Shown one piece after another: positions 1 to 7,027 of a DNA stretch of 19,030 nt. Position 1 is the stretch's first letter, and each line of letters starts with the position of its first letter. The notes beneath the pieces are model-generated. The model searched no databases and was not told the origin of the DNA. It was given only the letters and a program-made list of their open reading frames with translations. The position numbers were made by a program, and so were the translations under genes. The DNA comes from Alphaproteobacteria bacterium (GTDB lineage: Bacteria; Pseudomonadota; Alphaproteobacteria; ATCC43930; CGMCC-115725): contig JAFAHP010000725.1 in assembly GCA_019237175.1 (NCBI GenBank), positions 1-19,030 on the forward strand, given 5' to 3'.

Positions 1-398
1 GAAGGCGGCATCATCGACCAGCGCCAGCGCGCAGCATCCGCCGCCATGAAGCCCATCGCTCCGAACACGAGGAGCAGCAACGGGATGAGGATCAGCTTGT
101 CTGCGAGCGGCTGATCCTTCTGGACGGGTGGCTTCAGGCGCTCTCTGAGCAACTGGGGATCAACGTATACCCCATACGCCCCCGAAACGACCGAGATGGC
201 GACCATTGCACCGAGATAGAGCCATCCGCCGGCGTAGTTCAATGTTCCCGCAGCGCTGAAGATGATCACGCCCATGAAGCCGAACCAGCCAATCGTCTGG
301 ACAATAAGATTTAGAACAAGACCCATCTTCTTGCCGCTCCGGTCGACGCTGTTGATTGTTCCGCGCGGCGTGCGGTGCCGTGGGAGTTCGTTCCTCAT
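1..398 (-). CDS. Methyltransferase-family (isoprenylcysteine carboxyl methyltransferase-like) membrane protein, 3' end cut by window
   Basis: I translated this partial frame by hand; about 132 residues are visible before the window edge. After a basic N-terminus come a hydrophobic segment (about residues 27-45), a second one (about 53-72), the polar stretch DPQLLRERLKPPVQKDQP, a third hydrophobic segment, and DAARWRWS. This order of hydrophobic segments, LLxERLxPPxQxDQ and DxxRxxWS matches the N-terminal half of bacterial isoprenylcysteine carboxyl methyltransferase (ICMT/PEMT-like) proteins, which are inner-membrane SAM-dependent methyltransferases. The substrate is unknown, and the SAM-binding C-terminal half lies outside the window. 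The ATG at 398 overlaps the stop of the upstream regulator as ATGA, so translational coupling is likely. An alternative ATG at 326 would remove 24 residues and fits the family N-terminus slightly better. Confidence 0.72.
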   Translation of the reverse strand, partial: MRNELPRHRTPRGTINSVDRSGKKMGLVLNLIVQTIGWFGFMGVIIFSAAGTLNYAGGWLYLGAMVAISVVSGAYGVYVDPQLLRERLKPPVQKDQPLADKLILIPLLLLVFGAMGFMAADAARWRWSMMPP

Positions 399-865
399 CG
401 CGGTCGCCGGCCCCGCCTCCAGCGGTTCATGGCGTCCTCCATGGCGCCACGCATCACCCGATAGAAATCCGCCATCTCCTCGAGACGCGCGCTTACCGCC
501 TGAGACGCGGTGCTTTCGGCCCCAGCGTTCAGTCGTCCGGCCAAGGCGTCGAGCAGACGGTTCTGCTGCCGGATCATGGCTTCGTAGTCGTCGGCTACGG
601 CGTAAAGCGCGCGTTTTGTTCCAGGCTGGCTATGGCGACGCGCCAGCGTGTAGCTCTCCAACAGCCGAGCCGCCACGCTTGCGCTGCTCTTGCTGATCCC
701 AAGGTCCTCGGTGATCTGGTCGAGGCTAACGGGGCGAGGACAGAGAAGCAGGTGTCCGTAAAGCCGGGCGGCGACCGGCGGTACGCCCCAAGGCGTGAGC
801 AGCCGAGCCACATCCTCTACGAACCGCTGCTGGTGCTTGCCTGCCTTATTTGACATATTCGGCAT
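395..865 (-). CDS. GbsR/MarR-type winged-helix transcriptional regulator
   Basis: This is a 156-residue protein with the layout of the GbsR branch of the MarR superfamily. FVEDVARLLTPWGVPPVAARLYGHLL is followed by the helix-turn-helix region SLDQITEDLGISKSSASVAARLLE and a wing containing RRHSQPGTKRALYAV. A long C-terminal helical region probably forms the dimer interface. Start codons in frame lie at 922, 865 and 856. I prefer 865 because a good minus-strand promoter (TTGCCG, 16 bp, TATATT at 899-872) would start transcription almost on that ATG, giving a leaderless message; the extra N-terminus from 922 is unlike the family. The stop overlaps the ATG of the methyltransferase-like gene, so both are co-transcribed. 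The palindrome at 855-876 covers its own start and probably mediates autoregulation (inference). Confidence 0.82.
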   Translation of the reverse strand: MPNMSNKAGKHQQRFVEDVARLLTPWGVPPVAARLYGHLLLCPRPVSLDQITEDLGISKSSASVAARLLESYTLARRHSQPGTKRALYAVADDYEAMIRQQNRLLDALAGRLNAGAESTASQAVSARLEEMADFYRVMRGAMEDAMNRWRRGRRPR

Positions 866-879
866 ATTCCGAATATACA
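850..879 (+). promoter_or_regulatory. Candidate sigma70-type promoter for the small membrane protein gene
   Basis: A perfect TTGACA hexamer at 850-855 is followed after 18 bp by TATACA at 874-879. It reads toward the gene starting at 921, which has a GGAGAG ribosome-binding site at 911-916. The palindromic operator candidate (855-876) lies between the two hexamers and touches both. Confidence 0.55.
855..876. promoter_or_regulatory. Palindromic operator candidate between divergent genes
   Basis: Perfect 8-bp inverted arms ATATTCGG (855-862) and CCGAATAT (869-876) are separated by 6 bp. The same stretch also contains a near-direct repeat of CATATTCSG. It overlaps the -10 of the minus-strand promoter and fills the spacer of the plus-strand promoter. 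Size and symmetry suit a dimeric MarR/GbsR-family regulator, and the adjacent regulator gene is the obvious candidate binder (inference). Confidence 0.6.
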
Positions 880-899
880 GAAGAAAGGGCCGACGGCAA
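872..899 (-). promoter_or_regulatory. Candidate promoter of the regulator-methyltransferase operon
   Basis: On the minus strand TTGCCG (899-894) and TATATT (877-872) are separated by 16 bp. The predicted transcription start falls near 865, which coincides with an in-frame ATG and predicts a leaderless or nearly leaderless transcript. No Shine-Dalgarno sequence is visible ahead of the ATGs at 865 or 856, which agrees with that reading. Confidence 0.45.
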
Positions 900-920
900 G
901 CGTCAGGCCCGGAGAGACTC

Positions 921-1202
921 ATGCTTCCCTATCTCGTCGCCGCGATCATCCTTATCGGGCTGCCGACGCTCTACGTCGCGGTGCGATACCGCGAGTACCG
1001 CAAATTCCTCGCCGGCGCGTTCTTCGTCAGCAGTGGGATGCAATTCTACTTCTACCTGGCGAAGATCTCGATCCGGCTGATGTGGACCAGCGCTGTCCAG
1101 TCGCCCGGGCTCAGCGCTGTGCGCGGCACGATCCACTTCGTGCTCTTTGTTGTCTGTTGGTATTTCGGGTGGTTCTTCCGCGCCAAGCGCCGCGCGGATT
1201 AG
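921..1202 (+). CDS. Small integral membrane protein of unknown function
   Basis: This is a 93-residue protein with three hydrophobic segments: about residues 3-21 (LVAAIILIGLPTLYVAV), 29-48 (FLAGAFFVSSGMQFYFYLA) and 68-88 (IHFVLFVVCWYFGWFF). It ends in a basic tail, FRAKRRAD. I do not recognise a named family. The start is supported by GGAGAG at 911-916, five bases before the ATG. The gene is divergent from the GbsR-like regulator and probably shares its palindromic control site, so it may belong to the same regulon as the methyltransferase-like gene. A role in membrane or solvent stress would fit a MarR-family context, but that is only inference. Confidence 0.72.
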   Translation: MLPYLVAAIILIGLPTLYVAVRYREYRKFLAGAFFVSSGMQFYFYLAKISIRLMWTSAVQSPGLSAVRGTIHFVLFVVCWYFGWFFRAKRRAD

Positions 1203-1405
1203 GAAGACGGGCCGAGCTGTCTGCCATGCTTGGGTGCCGCCCAAGACTTTCGGCTGGGCGCGCCAGCACTCGGGCTTGCGGCTCCCAAAAGCGAGACCGC
1301 AACAAAAGTGCCAACAACGCGCGAGACGGGTGGCGAAGCATGAACCCTGCACAGGAAGGGGCGATCATGACATCCACCACCGCCAAGACAGGATTAGATA
1401 GGCCG
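1203..1405. other. Intergenic stretch between converging genes, no gene recognised
   Basis: About 200 bp separate the small membrane protein and the convergent hpnN. I see no intrinsic terminator with a T-tract. A plus-strand ATG at 1367 is preceded by AGGAAGGGG, but its frame runs into antisense hpnN and does not look like a protein. Confidence 0.5.
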
Positions 1406-4048
1406 TTAGTCGCTGCGGTCGCGGCCGGCCAGCGTCGAGGCAGGCGGCGCCGGGGCCACGCGCCCTCTGGTTGAGCGTGGCACGGAGGCGAGTAGGGCTG
1501 GGATGAAAACCAAGCTCGCAATAAGCGTGCAGCCAAGGCTGATCAGCAGCAAGCGCCCCATGCTCGCCGTCCCCGGATGGGCTGACAAAGCAAGCGAACC
1601 GAACGCGGTACCGGTGGTCAGCGCGGAGAACAGAATTGCCCTGGCGGTCGCCGATCCCAGCATCGCGGTACGGCCGGCCCTCCAGTTCATCACGAAATAA
1701 ATGTTGAACGAGACGCCGACGCCCAACAGCAACGGCAAGGCAATAATATTTGCGTAATTGAGCGGCAGAGGCGCCGCCACCATGATGATCACTGTCATCA
1801 AAGACGACAGGAGCAGGGGAGCCAACACCAATCCGACATCGAGAAACCGCCGCAACGCGACAAACAGGATGGCGCCGATCGCCACCACGGCGGCAATCGC
1901 GGCGGAGCGGAATGATCCGACGATCGTGGCGCTGGTGGCTTCGATCGTGACCGCAGCGCCACCCGCACTGGGTGTTATCGCGGTCACCTCGTCAACGAAC
2001 TGGGCAAGTCCTCGGCTCGTGCGCGCCGCGGGTTTTGGCAGGACCTGGATGCGCGCCTGCCCGTCGGGCAGCACCCAATCCCGCGCGAGCGAAGCAGGGA
2101 TGCTCTGCATGGTCACCGGCTCCGCCGATAGCGCGGTGCGCAGCTGATCCAATTGCGAGGGGAGAAAGCGCGTCAGCGCCTGATCGACCGCGACGAGGAC
2201 CTTGTCGGGCGCCGCCACCAGACGTCGGACATCGCGTGTGAGCACCGCGAGCTGCGGATCGGTCGAGTTGGCGAGCGCCGGTGTGATCTGTTGCAGCGCA
2301 TTCTCGGCGGCTTTTCGGATCTGTGCGGCGGTTGGCGGCGGGGGCGGCGTGCGCGAGGTCAGTGCCGGCCCGAGAAGCATCGCCGCGTCTTGGATCTGCG
2401 CCAGCTTCTGCTTCTGATCTGTCGGGACAAAGCTGTTGATCGACAACACGCTCGAGACCAGCGGCAATTTCTTCAGACGCTGCGCCAGAGTGGCCGCATC
2501 ACTCGCATTCGCCGTTAAAATATTGATGGTGAACGGGTTCGTGACCGGCGAGTCGATCAGGTCCTGAAGCGTCCTCATCGCCTCGGTATTGGGGTTCTTG
2601 GTGTGCAGCGGGTTGGCGTCAAAGCTTAGATGCGGCACCAAGGCGACCCCGAGCACGGCCAAACCGATAAATCCGGCAAGCATCGGATGCCGGTGGCGGC
2701 GCACGCCTTCATCGAGTGGAGCCGCCCAGGCGAATCCCACTTCTGCCGGCTCTCCATGCGGGCGGAAAAGAGTGATCAGCGCCGGCAGAACCGTCATCGT
2801 GCAACCAAAGGCGATCAGCATGCCGATACCGGCGATCAGACCGAGCTCCGCGACACCGCGAAAGTCGGTCGGCACGAAAGCGAGAAATCCGGCCGAGGTT
2901 GCAGCCGCGGCAACCAGGATCTGACCGCCGACCCGCTGCCCGGTTTCCCGCAGCGCCGCTCCCGGGTCGGTAAACTCGTGCCTGAATTCGCGATAGCGCA
3001 CGCAGAACTGGATGGCAAAATCAACGGCGATGCCGACGAACAAAATCCCGAACCCCACCGAGACCAGGTTCAGGGTTCCTACCGCCGCGGCTGCAAAAAG
3101 CAGCGTCAGCATCAAGCCGAGCCCCAGTGTCGCCAGGATCGGGACGATCAGCCGCCAGGACTTCACCGCCAGAAACAACCACAGCGAAATCAATATGAAG
3201 CTGCCGAACAAGCCCGTCACCGCTCCCTCGGCGACGGAGGCGAATTCTTCATCGGCCAAGGCGACGTTGCCGGTGATCCGAACGCGGGCGTCGCCCGAAT
3301 GGACAAAGGGGAGCTTGGCGGCAGCCGTCTGAATCGCTGCGGTTGCCGCACCCCCGGGTTTGAGCGCGTGATTGTCGAGTATCGGTTGCGCCAGCACAAA
3401 TTTGTAAGGGCCGGCGAGCTTGGCAGCCTCGCCGCCGAGCAGGCGCGTCCATGACAATGGCTGCGGACGACCGTCGAGCGCCGAGGTGATGGTCTGGCTG
3501 AAACCCGCCATCGCATTATGGTAGGGTGTCAGATCGACCTGACCCTGCTGCAGCGCCGTGCCCAACAGTGCAAGAGCGCCAAAAAGCCCGCGCGCGCTCG
3601 GGTCCTTGCCCAATTGGCCGAGAAACGGCTGCGCATCGATCGTTCGTTCGAGCAGCTTTTCCAGCTGTTTGGGCTCGAGAAAAAGCAGTCCTTCTTTTTG
3701 TAGGTATGGCGAGGCATCGGGGCGGGTGACGGCGCGGAAATGCGCGTGGTCCCTAGCCAAAGCCGACGCCAACCCGGCGGCGGTAGCGTCCGCCTCTTCC
3801 GGCTCGCGTGCATCGATGACGACCGCCAAGAGATCGGAAAATTGCGGGAACTCGGCGTTGAAGGCCAAAGCTCGCTGGCGCCAGGGAAGGCTCTCGGCGA
3901 ACATTTTGTCGGTGTCGGTGCTGATCCCCAAATGGCCGGCGGCGTAGATACCGGAAAGCGCGGCAAGAAAGAGTGCTCCCACGATAACCGGCACCGCATG
4001 CCGCCGGCAAAAATCGACGAGGCCGACGAGCAAGCGCTGAAAATCCAT
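1406..4048 (-). CDS. hpnN: Hopanoid-associated RND (MMPL-type) transporter HpnN
   Basis: This is an 880-residue protein of the RND superfamily and close to the usual HpnN length. A first membrane helix (about 18-37) is followed by GISTDTDKMF and a large periplasmic loop. Then comes a helix cluster (about 277-428) containing GILFVGIAVDFAIQF, the RND motif in the fourth helix. A second periplasmic loop (about 475-705) and a second helix cluster (about 710-860) carry LLGVGVSFNIYFVMNWR and TAFGSLALSAHPGTASMG, typical of HpnN. HpnN is an inner-membrane protein known to move hopanoids to the outer membrane. The C-terminus is a short polar tail. The stop is TAA at 1408-1406. No other hopanoid gene lies in the window, so it is either at the edge of a cluster or free-standing. 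Only a weak G-rich ribosome-binding site precedes the ATG. Confidence 0.93.
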   Translation of the reverse strand: MDFQRLLVGLVDFCRRHAVPVIVGALFLAALSGIYAAGHLGISTDTDKMFAESLPWRQRALAFNAEFPQFSDLLAVVIDAREPEEADATAAGLASALARDHAHFRAVTRPDASPYLQKEGLLFLEPKQLEKLLERTIDAQPFLGQLGKDPSARGLFGALALLGTALQQGQVDLTPYHNAMAGFSQTITSALDGRPQPLSWTRLLGGEAAKLAGPYKFVLAQPILDNHALKPGGAATAAIQTAAAKLPFVHSGDARVRITGNVALADEEFASVAEGAVTGLFGSFILISLWLFLAVKSWRLIVPILATLGLGLMLTLLFAAAAVGTLNLVSVGFGILFVGIAVDFAIQFCVRYREFRHEFTDPGAALRETGQRVGGQILVAAAATSAGFLAFVPTDFRGVAELGLIAGIGMLIAFGCTMTVLPALITLFRPHGEPAEVGFAWAAPLDEGVRRHRHPMLAGFIGLAVLGVALVPHLSFDANPLHTKNPNTEAMRTLQDLIDSPVTNPFTINILTANASDAATLAQRLKKLPLVSSVLSINSFVPTDQKQKLAQIQDAAMLLGPALTSRTPPPPPTAAQIRKAAENALQQITPALANSTDPQLAVLTRDVRRLVAAPDKVLVAVDQALTRFLPSQLDQLRTALSAEPVTMQSIPASLARDWVLPDGQARIQVLPKPAARTSRGLAQFVDEVTAITPSAGGAAVTIEATSATIVGSFRSAAIAAVVAIGAILFVALRRFLDVGLVLAPLLLSSLMTVIIMVAAPLPLNYANIIALPLLLGVGVSFNIYFVMNWRAGRTAMLGSATARAILFSALTTGTAFGSLALSAHPGTASMGRLLLISLGCTLIASLVFIPALLASVPRSTRGRVAPAPPASTLAGRDRSD

Positions 4049-4396
4049 ACCGACCCCGAGCTTGTGTTTTGCTGCGCCGCGCCCCGGGCCGTTCGCTGCC
4101 TCCGACGGTCGCGTCCCCCACTATCCAGGCGGATTTCAGAACCGGCGGCGCCAATGGCTAACGCGTAGAGATTGGCAACGCCGCTTTAAAACGCTTGCGC
4201 ATGCGGCGTCCTGCCGCATGCACGCCGTTCGCCTGGAAGCCTCAGATTGCCGGCATTTTGGCTCGTAAGGGTCAAGATTTAGCCAGCCGACCGAAGGGAA
4301 TAAAGCGTCCCCAATCGAGTCTTACTACTGTCAAAATCCATGCCCGCCGCTGACCGCGGCGCCGTGGTGACGCTCGCACAGCTGTTAACGGGACGC
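4049..4396. other. Divergent intergenic region between hpnN and the DUF1153 gene
   Basis: About 350 bp without a convincing gene. It should hold the promoters of both divergent genes, but I see no clear -35/-10 pair. It contains a perfect hairpin at 4199-4221 and a GAGTC site (4317-4321) of the type methylated by CcrM in alphaproteobacteria. The second point is weak because such a pentamer is expected by chance in a few hundred bases. Confidence 0.5.
4199..4221. repeat. Perfect 9-bp inverted repeat (hairpin)
   Basis: Arms GCATGCGGC (4199-4207) and GCCGCATGC (4213-4221) flank the 5-base loop GTCCT. There is no T-tract on either side, so it is not a standard intrinsic terminator. It lies about 150 bp upstream of hpnN and about 180 bp upstream of the DUF1153 gene, where an operator or an mRNA leader structure would be possible. 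Confidence 0.6.
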
Positions 4397-4711
4397 ATGC
4401 ACATGACGCCGCAATCACCTCCCGGCCAGCCCGAAATCACGTTGCCGCCGGTCGATACCAAGCGCTGGTCGCCGTCCAGAAAGGCCGCGGTGGTGGCGGC
4501 CGCGCGCGCCGGATTGATCAGCCGCGACGAGGCCTGTGCGCGCTATATGATGTCGAACGAAGAGCTCGTCGCTTGGGAGCGGGCCTACGACCAGAATGGG
4601 GTCCCCGGGCTGCGCACAACACGCCTGCAATGCTATCGCTACACACAGATTCCCGGCGCGCGAGGATCCCAGCACCCGGCCGCCGAGCCAGGACTCCTGC
4701 GCTTTCGGTAA
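4397..4711 (+). CDS. DUF1153 / SciP-family helix-turn-helix regulator
   Basis: A small protein of about 104 residues. Its core runs from LPPVDTKRW through SRKAAVVAAARAGLISRDEACARY to ERAYDQNGVPGLRTTRLQCYR. This is the DUF1153 signature, the family of Caulobacter SciP, which represses CtrA-dependent promoters. The family is a hallmark of Alphaproteobacteria. Unlike canonical SciP it lacks the EYVIGPDG-like N-terminus and carries about 20 extra residues after the TRLQxYR end, so it may be a paralogue rather than SciP itself. In-frame starts lie at 4340, 4397 and 4403, and none has a strong ribosome-binding site. I chose 4397 because it best matches the family length. Confidence 0.82.
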   Translation: MHMTPQSPPGQPEITLPPVDTKRWSPSRKAAVVAAARAGLISRDEACARYMMSNEELVAWERAYDQNGVPGLRTTRLQCYRYTQIPGARGSQHPAAEPGLLRFR

Positions 4712-4918
4712 TCTTCAGCTAACAGCTCGCCGGTTCATCTTCGCCGGCTACGCCACTTACCGAGGTGTTTTAACTGCGCGTCCGCGGGCGAGGGCCGCCG
4801 GAACGAGCGGGGAGCGGGCGGAATTCGAATGGCGCCCCCTGTGCGCCGCGGCGCAGCAGGCGGTGAGGAGCAAGCAAAGAGGCGCGAAGGCGCCGTCCGG
4901 GCTGCGCAAATCCCCAAG
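4712..4918. other. Intergenic region between converging genes
   Basis: About 200 bp without a supported gene. It contains a 14-bp perfect palindrome TGCGCCGCGGCGCA (4842-4855). It also holds the short hairpin GGCGC-GAAG-GCGCC (4881-4894); read on the minus strand this is followed by TCTTTGCTT and could be a weak terminator for the EVE operon. Confidence 0.45.
4874..4894 (-). terminator. Possible weak intrinsic terminator of the EVE operon
   Basis: On the minus strand GGCGC and GCGCC pair around CTTC and are followed by TCTTTGC. The stem is only 5 bp and the T-run is interrupted, so this is a low-confidence call. It lies about 25 bp beyond the stop of the EVE gene. Confidence 0.3.
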
Positions 4919-5335
4919 CTATCGGTTGTCGAGGCCAGCCATCTCACAAACGACTTGCCATTCGCGCTCGGTCACCGGGCAGACGGACAAACGCGACTGG
5001 CGCAGCAACGCCATCCCGGTAAGCTCGGGATTGGCCTTCATTTGGGCTAACGTTACCGGTTTTACCGCGGCGATTACCGGCCTGACGTCGACCATCCCAA
5101 GCTTGCCGCTTTTGTCGTTGGGGTCGGCATAAAAGCCGCGAACGATTTCGGCGACCCCGACGATGTCCTTGCCCTCGTTTGAATGGTAGAAAAAGGCGCG
5201 GTCGCCGGGTTTCATCGCCCGCATGTTGTTGAGCGCCTGCGCGTTACGTACACCGTCCCAATTGGTGCCGCGGTCGGCGACGAGGCGGTCCCAAGAGTAA
5301 GCGGACGGTTCCGATTTCAACAGCCAATACGCCAT
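4919..5335 (-). CDS. EVE domain-containing protein (thymocyte nuclear protein 1-like)
   Basis: A 138-residue protein made of one EVE domain, starting with MAYWLLKSEPSAYSWDRL and continuing with TNWDGVRNAQALNNMRAMKPGDRAFFYHS, the most conserved stretch of the family. Toward the end come MKANPELTGMALLRQSRLSVCPV and EWQVVCEMAG. EVE domains belong to the PUA-like fold and are proposed or shown to bind modified bases in DNA or RNA. The protein is cytosolic with no membrane segment. A near-perfect GGGAGGGG precedes the ATG. It is the last gene of a minus-strand unit, 14 bp after thpR. A stand-alone EVE protein in this position suggests a nucleic-acid housekeeping role rather than a fused restriction system (inference). 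Confidence 0.93.
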   Translation of the reverse strand: MAYWLLKSEPSAYSWDRLVADRGTNWDGVRNAQALNNMRAMKPGDRAFFYHSNEGKDIVGVAEIVRGFYADPNDKSGKLGMVDVRPVIAAVKPVTLAQMKANPELTGMALLRQSRLSVCPVTEREWQVVCEMAGLDNR

Positions 5336-5349
5336 GGCGCCCCTCCCGG

Positions 5350-5886
5350 TCAGTGTTGCAACGGGTACGCAGCTTGATCCTCGTAAACCGAACCCGACTT
5401 GGTCGGATAGCTCGCTATCAGGTTAAACGCCTCGACCGACAGCGGCTCGGCACGAAACCCGGCATGGGCCGCGAGAAACTCGGCGATTTTGTCAAACGGC
5501 GGGTTCTGCAGTCGCGCCAGGGTGACGTGCGGGGCGAATTTTCGCGGTTCCGGCGGTAAACCAACCCTCGTCAGGGCCTGTTCGATCTTGTCGCGCAAAG
5601 TGGTGAGGTCGGGGTTGCGTTCGACGCCGACCCATAAACTGCGCGGCCGATCGCCGCCGAAGACGCCGGTCCCGGCCAGTCGCAGCGAAAATCGGCGCGC
5701 CCGCAATTTCGCCAACGCTTGGTCGACGTCGGCCGCGACATCCTCTGAAATCTCGCCGATAAAGCGCAATGTCAGATGGAGGTTGCCGGGATCGACCCAG
5801 CGCGCTTTTGGGATCCCCGAGCACAACAGCGACAGTCGCAGTTTCAGCTCTGGCGGAAAACCGATCCCGACAAACAGCCGCAACAT
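5350..5886 (-). CDS. thpR: RNA 2',3'-cyclic phosphodiesterase ThpR (2H/LigT family)
   Basis: A 178-residue protein with the two H-x-T-x motifs that define the 2H phosphoesterases: HLTL at residues 37-40 and HVTL at 120-123, each supplying one catalytic histidine and threonine. The opening RLFVGIGFPPELK, the KARWVDPGNLHLTLRFIGE block and the linking PEPRKFAPHVTLARL are typical of ThpR, formerly called 2'-5' RNA ligase. The enzyme opens 2',3'-cyclic phosphates at RNA ends to 2'-phosphates and can reversibly join 2'-5' linkages. The length is normal and the protein is cytosolic. It starts 13 bp after the FIST gene and is followed after 14 bp by the EVE gene, so all are probably on one mRNA. Confidence 0.95.
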   Translation of the reverse strand: MLRLFVGIGFPPELKLRLSLLCSGIPKARWVDPGNLHLTLRFIGEISEDVAADVDQALAKLRARRFSLRLAGTGVFGGDRPRSLWVGVERNPDLTTLRDKIEQALTRVGLPPEPRKFAPHVTLARLQNPPFDKIAEFLAAHAGFRAEPLSVEAFNLIASYPTKSGSVYEDQAAYPLQH

Positions 5887-5899
5887 GCCGCTGAGTAGA

Positions 5900-7027
5900 T
5901 CAGGTAAACAAAGTCAGAACGCCGGTGTGGCCGTAGAGCCGATCGCGCGAAATCTCGCCATTGGCGAAGAACCCGACGAGCGGGAAATCACCAAAGGTCT
6001 CGCGGATCAGCCTCGTTTCCACGCCGGGTTCACCGAACAAATTGGCGCCGCGCGCGACGCAGCTGACATACACCCCGGCCTTCGGCCGCCCCCCGACGCG
6101 TCCCGCGAGCTGACGAACCATGCGCACCATATCGCCGCGGGCGCTCTGCGGATCCCGCCGACAGAACAGAATCTGATCTCCGACCGCGATCTCGGCGCCG
6201 ATAACCACCCAGCCGCGGCCCGGATCGATCGCCATCAAATTGCGTACCAGATAGTCGCCGGTATCCGAGCCTGCGACCGGCAAGCCGACAAAGATGACGC
6301 CGCCGAGGCGGCGCAGATCCCGCCCCGCCTCCGGCCCGATGTCGTCGAGAAAAACGCTAAACGCCGGACGGCCGTCGATGACCATGACGATGTTGTCACG
6401 CGCCTCGTCGACGCGGTGCACCGGGCCGATCGGCATGCAGCCCTGGGTCAAAGATGTCGCGACCGCCACTTCCGGCGCCAGCATGACGCCGGCGACGCCG
6501 TTGCTTCCCAAGCCGTCTCCGTCAGCGCCTACGGCAATCAGCGGGCGCTCGCAGCGATGCGAAACAAGACCGCCGACCAGAAACGCTCCGGTCGCAGAAG
6601 CGACGTCGACCGCCGCCTTTGTCAGGTCGGGACAGCGCGGGTCGGCGTGAACGAGCGCCAAGGTCGGTCCGGATTTCTTGATCCACGCGCCGTGCCGGCG
6701 CGCCACGTCGGCGGCCGGATCTCTTGTCGTGCCGAAGATGCGAAAGCCGTCTTCGGGGACGGCGCCGATGATCAGCACGGCCGCCGGCTCCTCAAACACT
6801 TCGATATCCGTCGAACAGACGCCGAGCCCGACACCACCTGCCCATGAACCCACCCCGGTATTCGCGGAGAGCTCTTGCAGCATATCGGGCAAGGCCACGG
6901 CCGCCGGTTCGGTTACATAGAGGATGCCGAGATTCGCCTCGGGGATCGGCGCAAGGCCGGCAAGGCAGTCCAAAGCCAGGTGGGCGGGGTCGCCGGCCGC
7001 TGCCGCCGCCGCAAACCGCGCACTCAT
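5900..7027 (-). CDS. FIST N/C domain sensory protein
   Basis: A 375-residue protein containing both FIST domains. The N-terminal domain includes NLGILYVTEP, TGVGSWAGGVGLGVCS and EEPAAVLIIGAVPEDGF. The C-terminal domain ends with YVSCVARGANLFGEPGVETRLIRE, FPLVGFFANGEI and GHTGVLTLFT. The SCxARG and GFFxNGEI blocks are diagnostic. FIST domains are predicted small-ligand (for example amino acid) sensors, often fused to signalling modules. Here the pair stands alone with no kinase, cyclase or methyl-accepting domain, so any output must be through a partner. The ATG overlaps the arylesterase stop (ATGA), and the stop lies 13 bp before thpR. No membrane segment is evident, so it is probably cytosolic. 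Confidence 0.9.
   Translation of the reverse strand: MSARFAAAAAAGDPAHLALDCLAGLAPIPEANLGILYVTEPAAVALPDMLQELSANTGVGSWAGGVGLGVCSTDIEVFEEPAAVLIIGAVPEDGFRIFGTTRDPAADVARRHGAWIKKSGPTLALVHADPRCPDLTKAAVDVASATGAFLVGGLVSHRCERPLIAVGADGDGLGSNGVAGVMLAPEVAVATSLTQGCMPIGPVHRVDEARDNIVMVIDGRPAFSVFLDDIGPEAGRDLRRLGGVIFVGLPVAGSDTGDYLVRNLMAIDPGRGWVVIGAEIAVGDQILFCRRDPQSARGDMVRMVRQLAGRVGGRPKAGVYVSCVARGANLFGEPGVETRLIRETFGDFPLVGFFANGEISRDRLYGHTGVLTLFT

Noticed and set aside
1340..1474. Plus-strand ATGs at 1340 and 1367 with AGGAAGGGG, as a possible truncated gene start
   Set aside because: After about 13 residues the frame becomes the Arg-rich antisense of hpnN and stops; it could be a fossil start but cannot be supported.
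2630..3454. A 274-residue plus-strand open frame inside hpnN
   Set aside because: It is antisense to the transporter, and its His/Gln/Arg-rich composition is typical of shadow frames.
4842..4855. A 14-bp palindrome TGCGCCGCGGCGCA as an operator
   Set aside because: It is pure GC-type symmetry in a very GC-rich stretch between converging genes, with no promoter nearby; chance is adequate.
5489..6847. A 452-residue plus-strand open frame
   Set aside because: It is antisense to thpR and the FIST gene, whose family motifs are unmistakable on the other strand.
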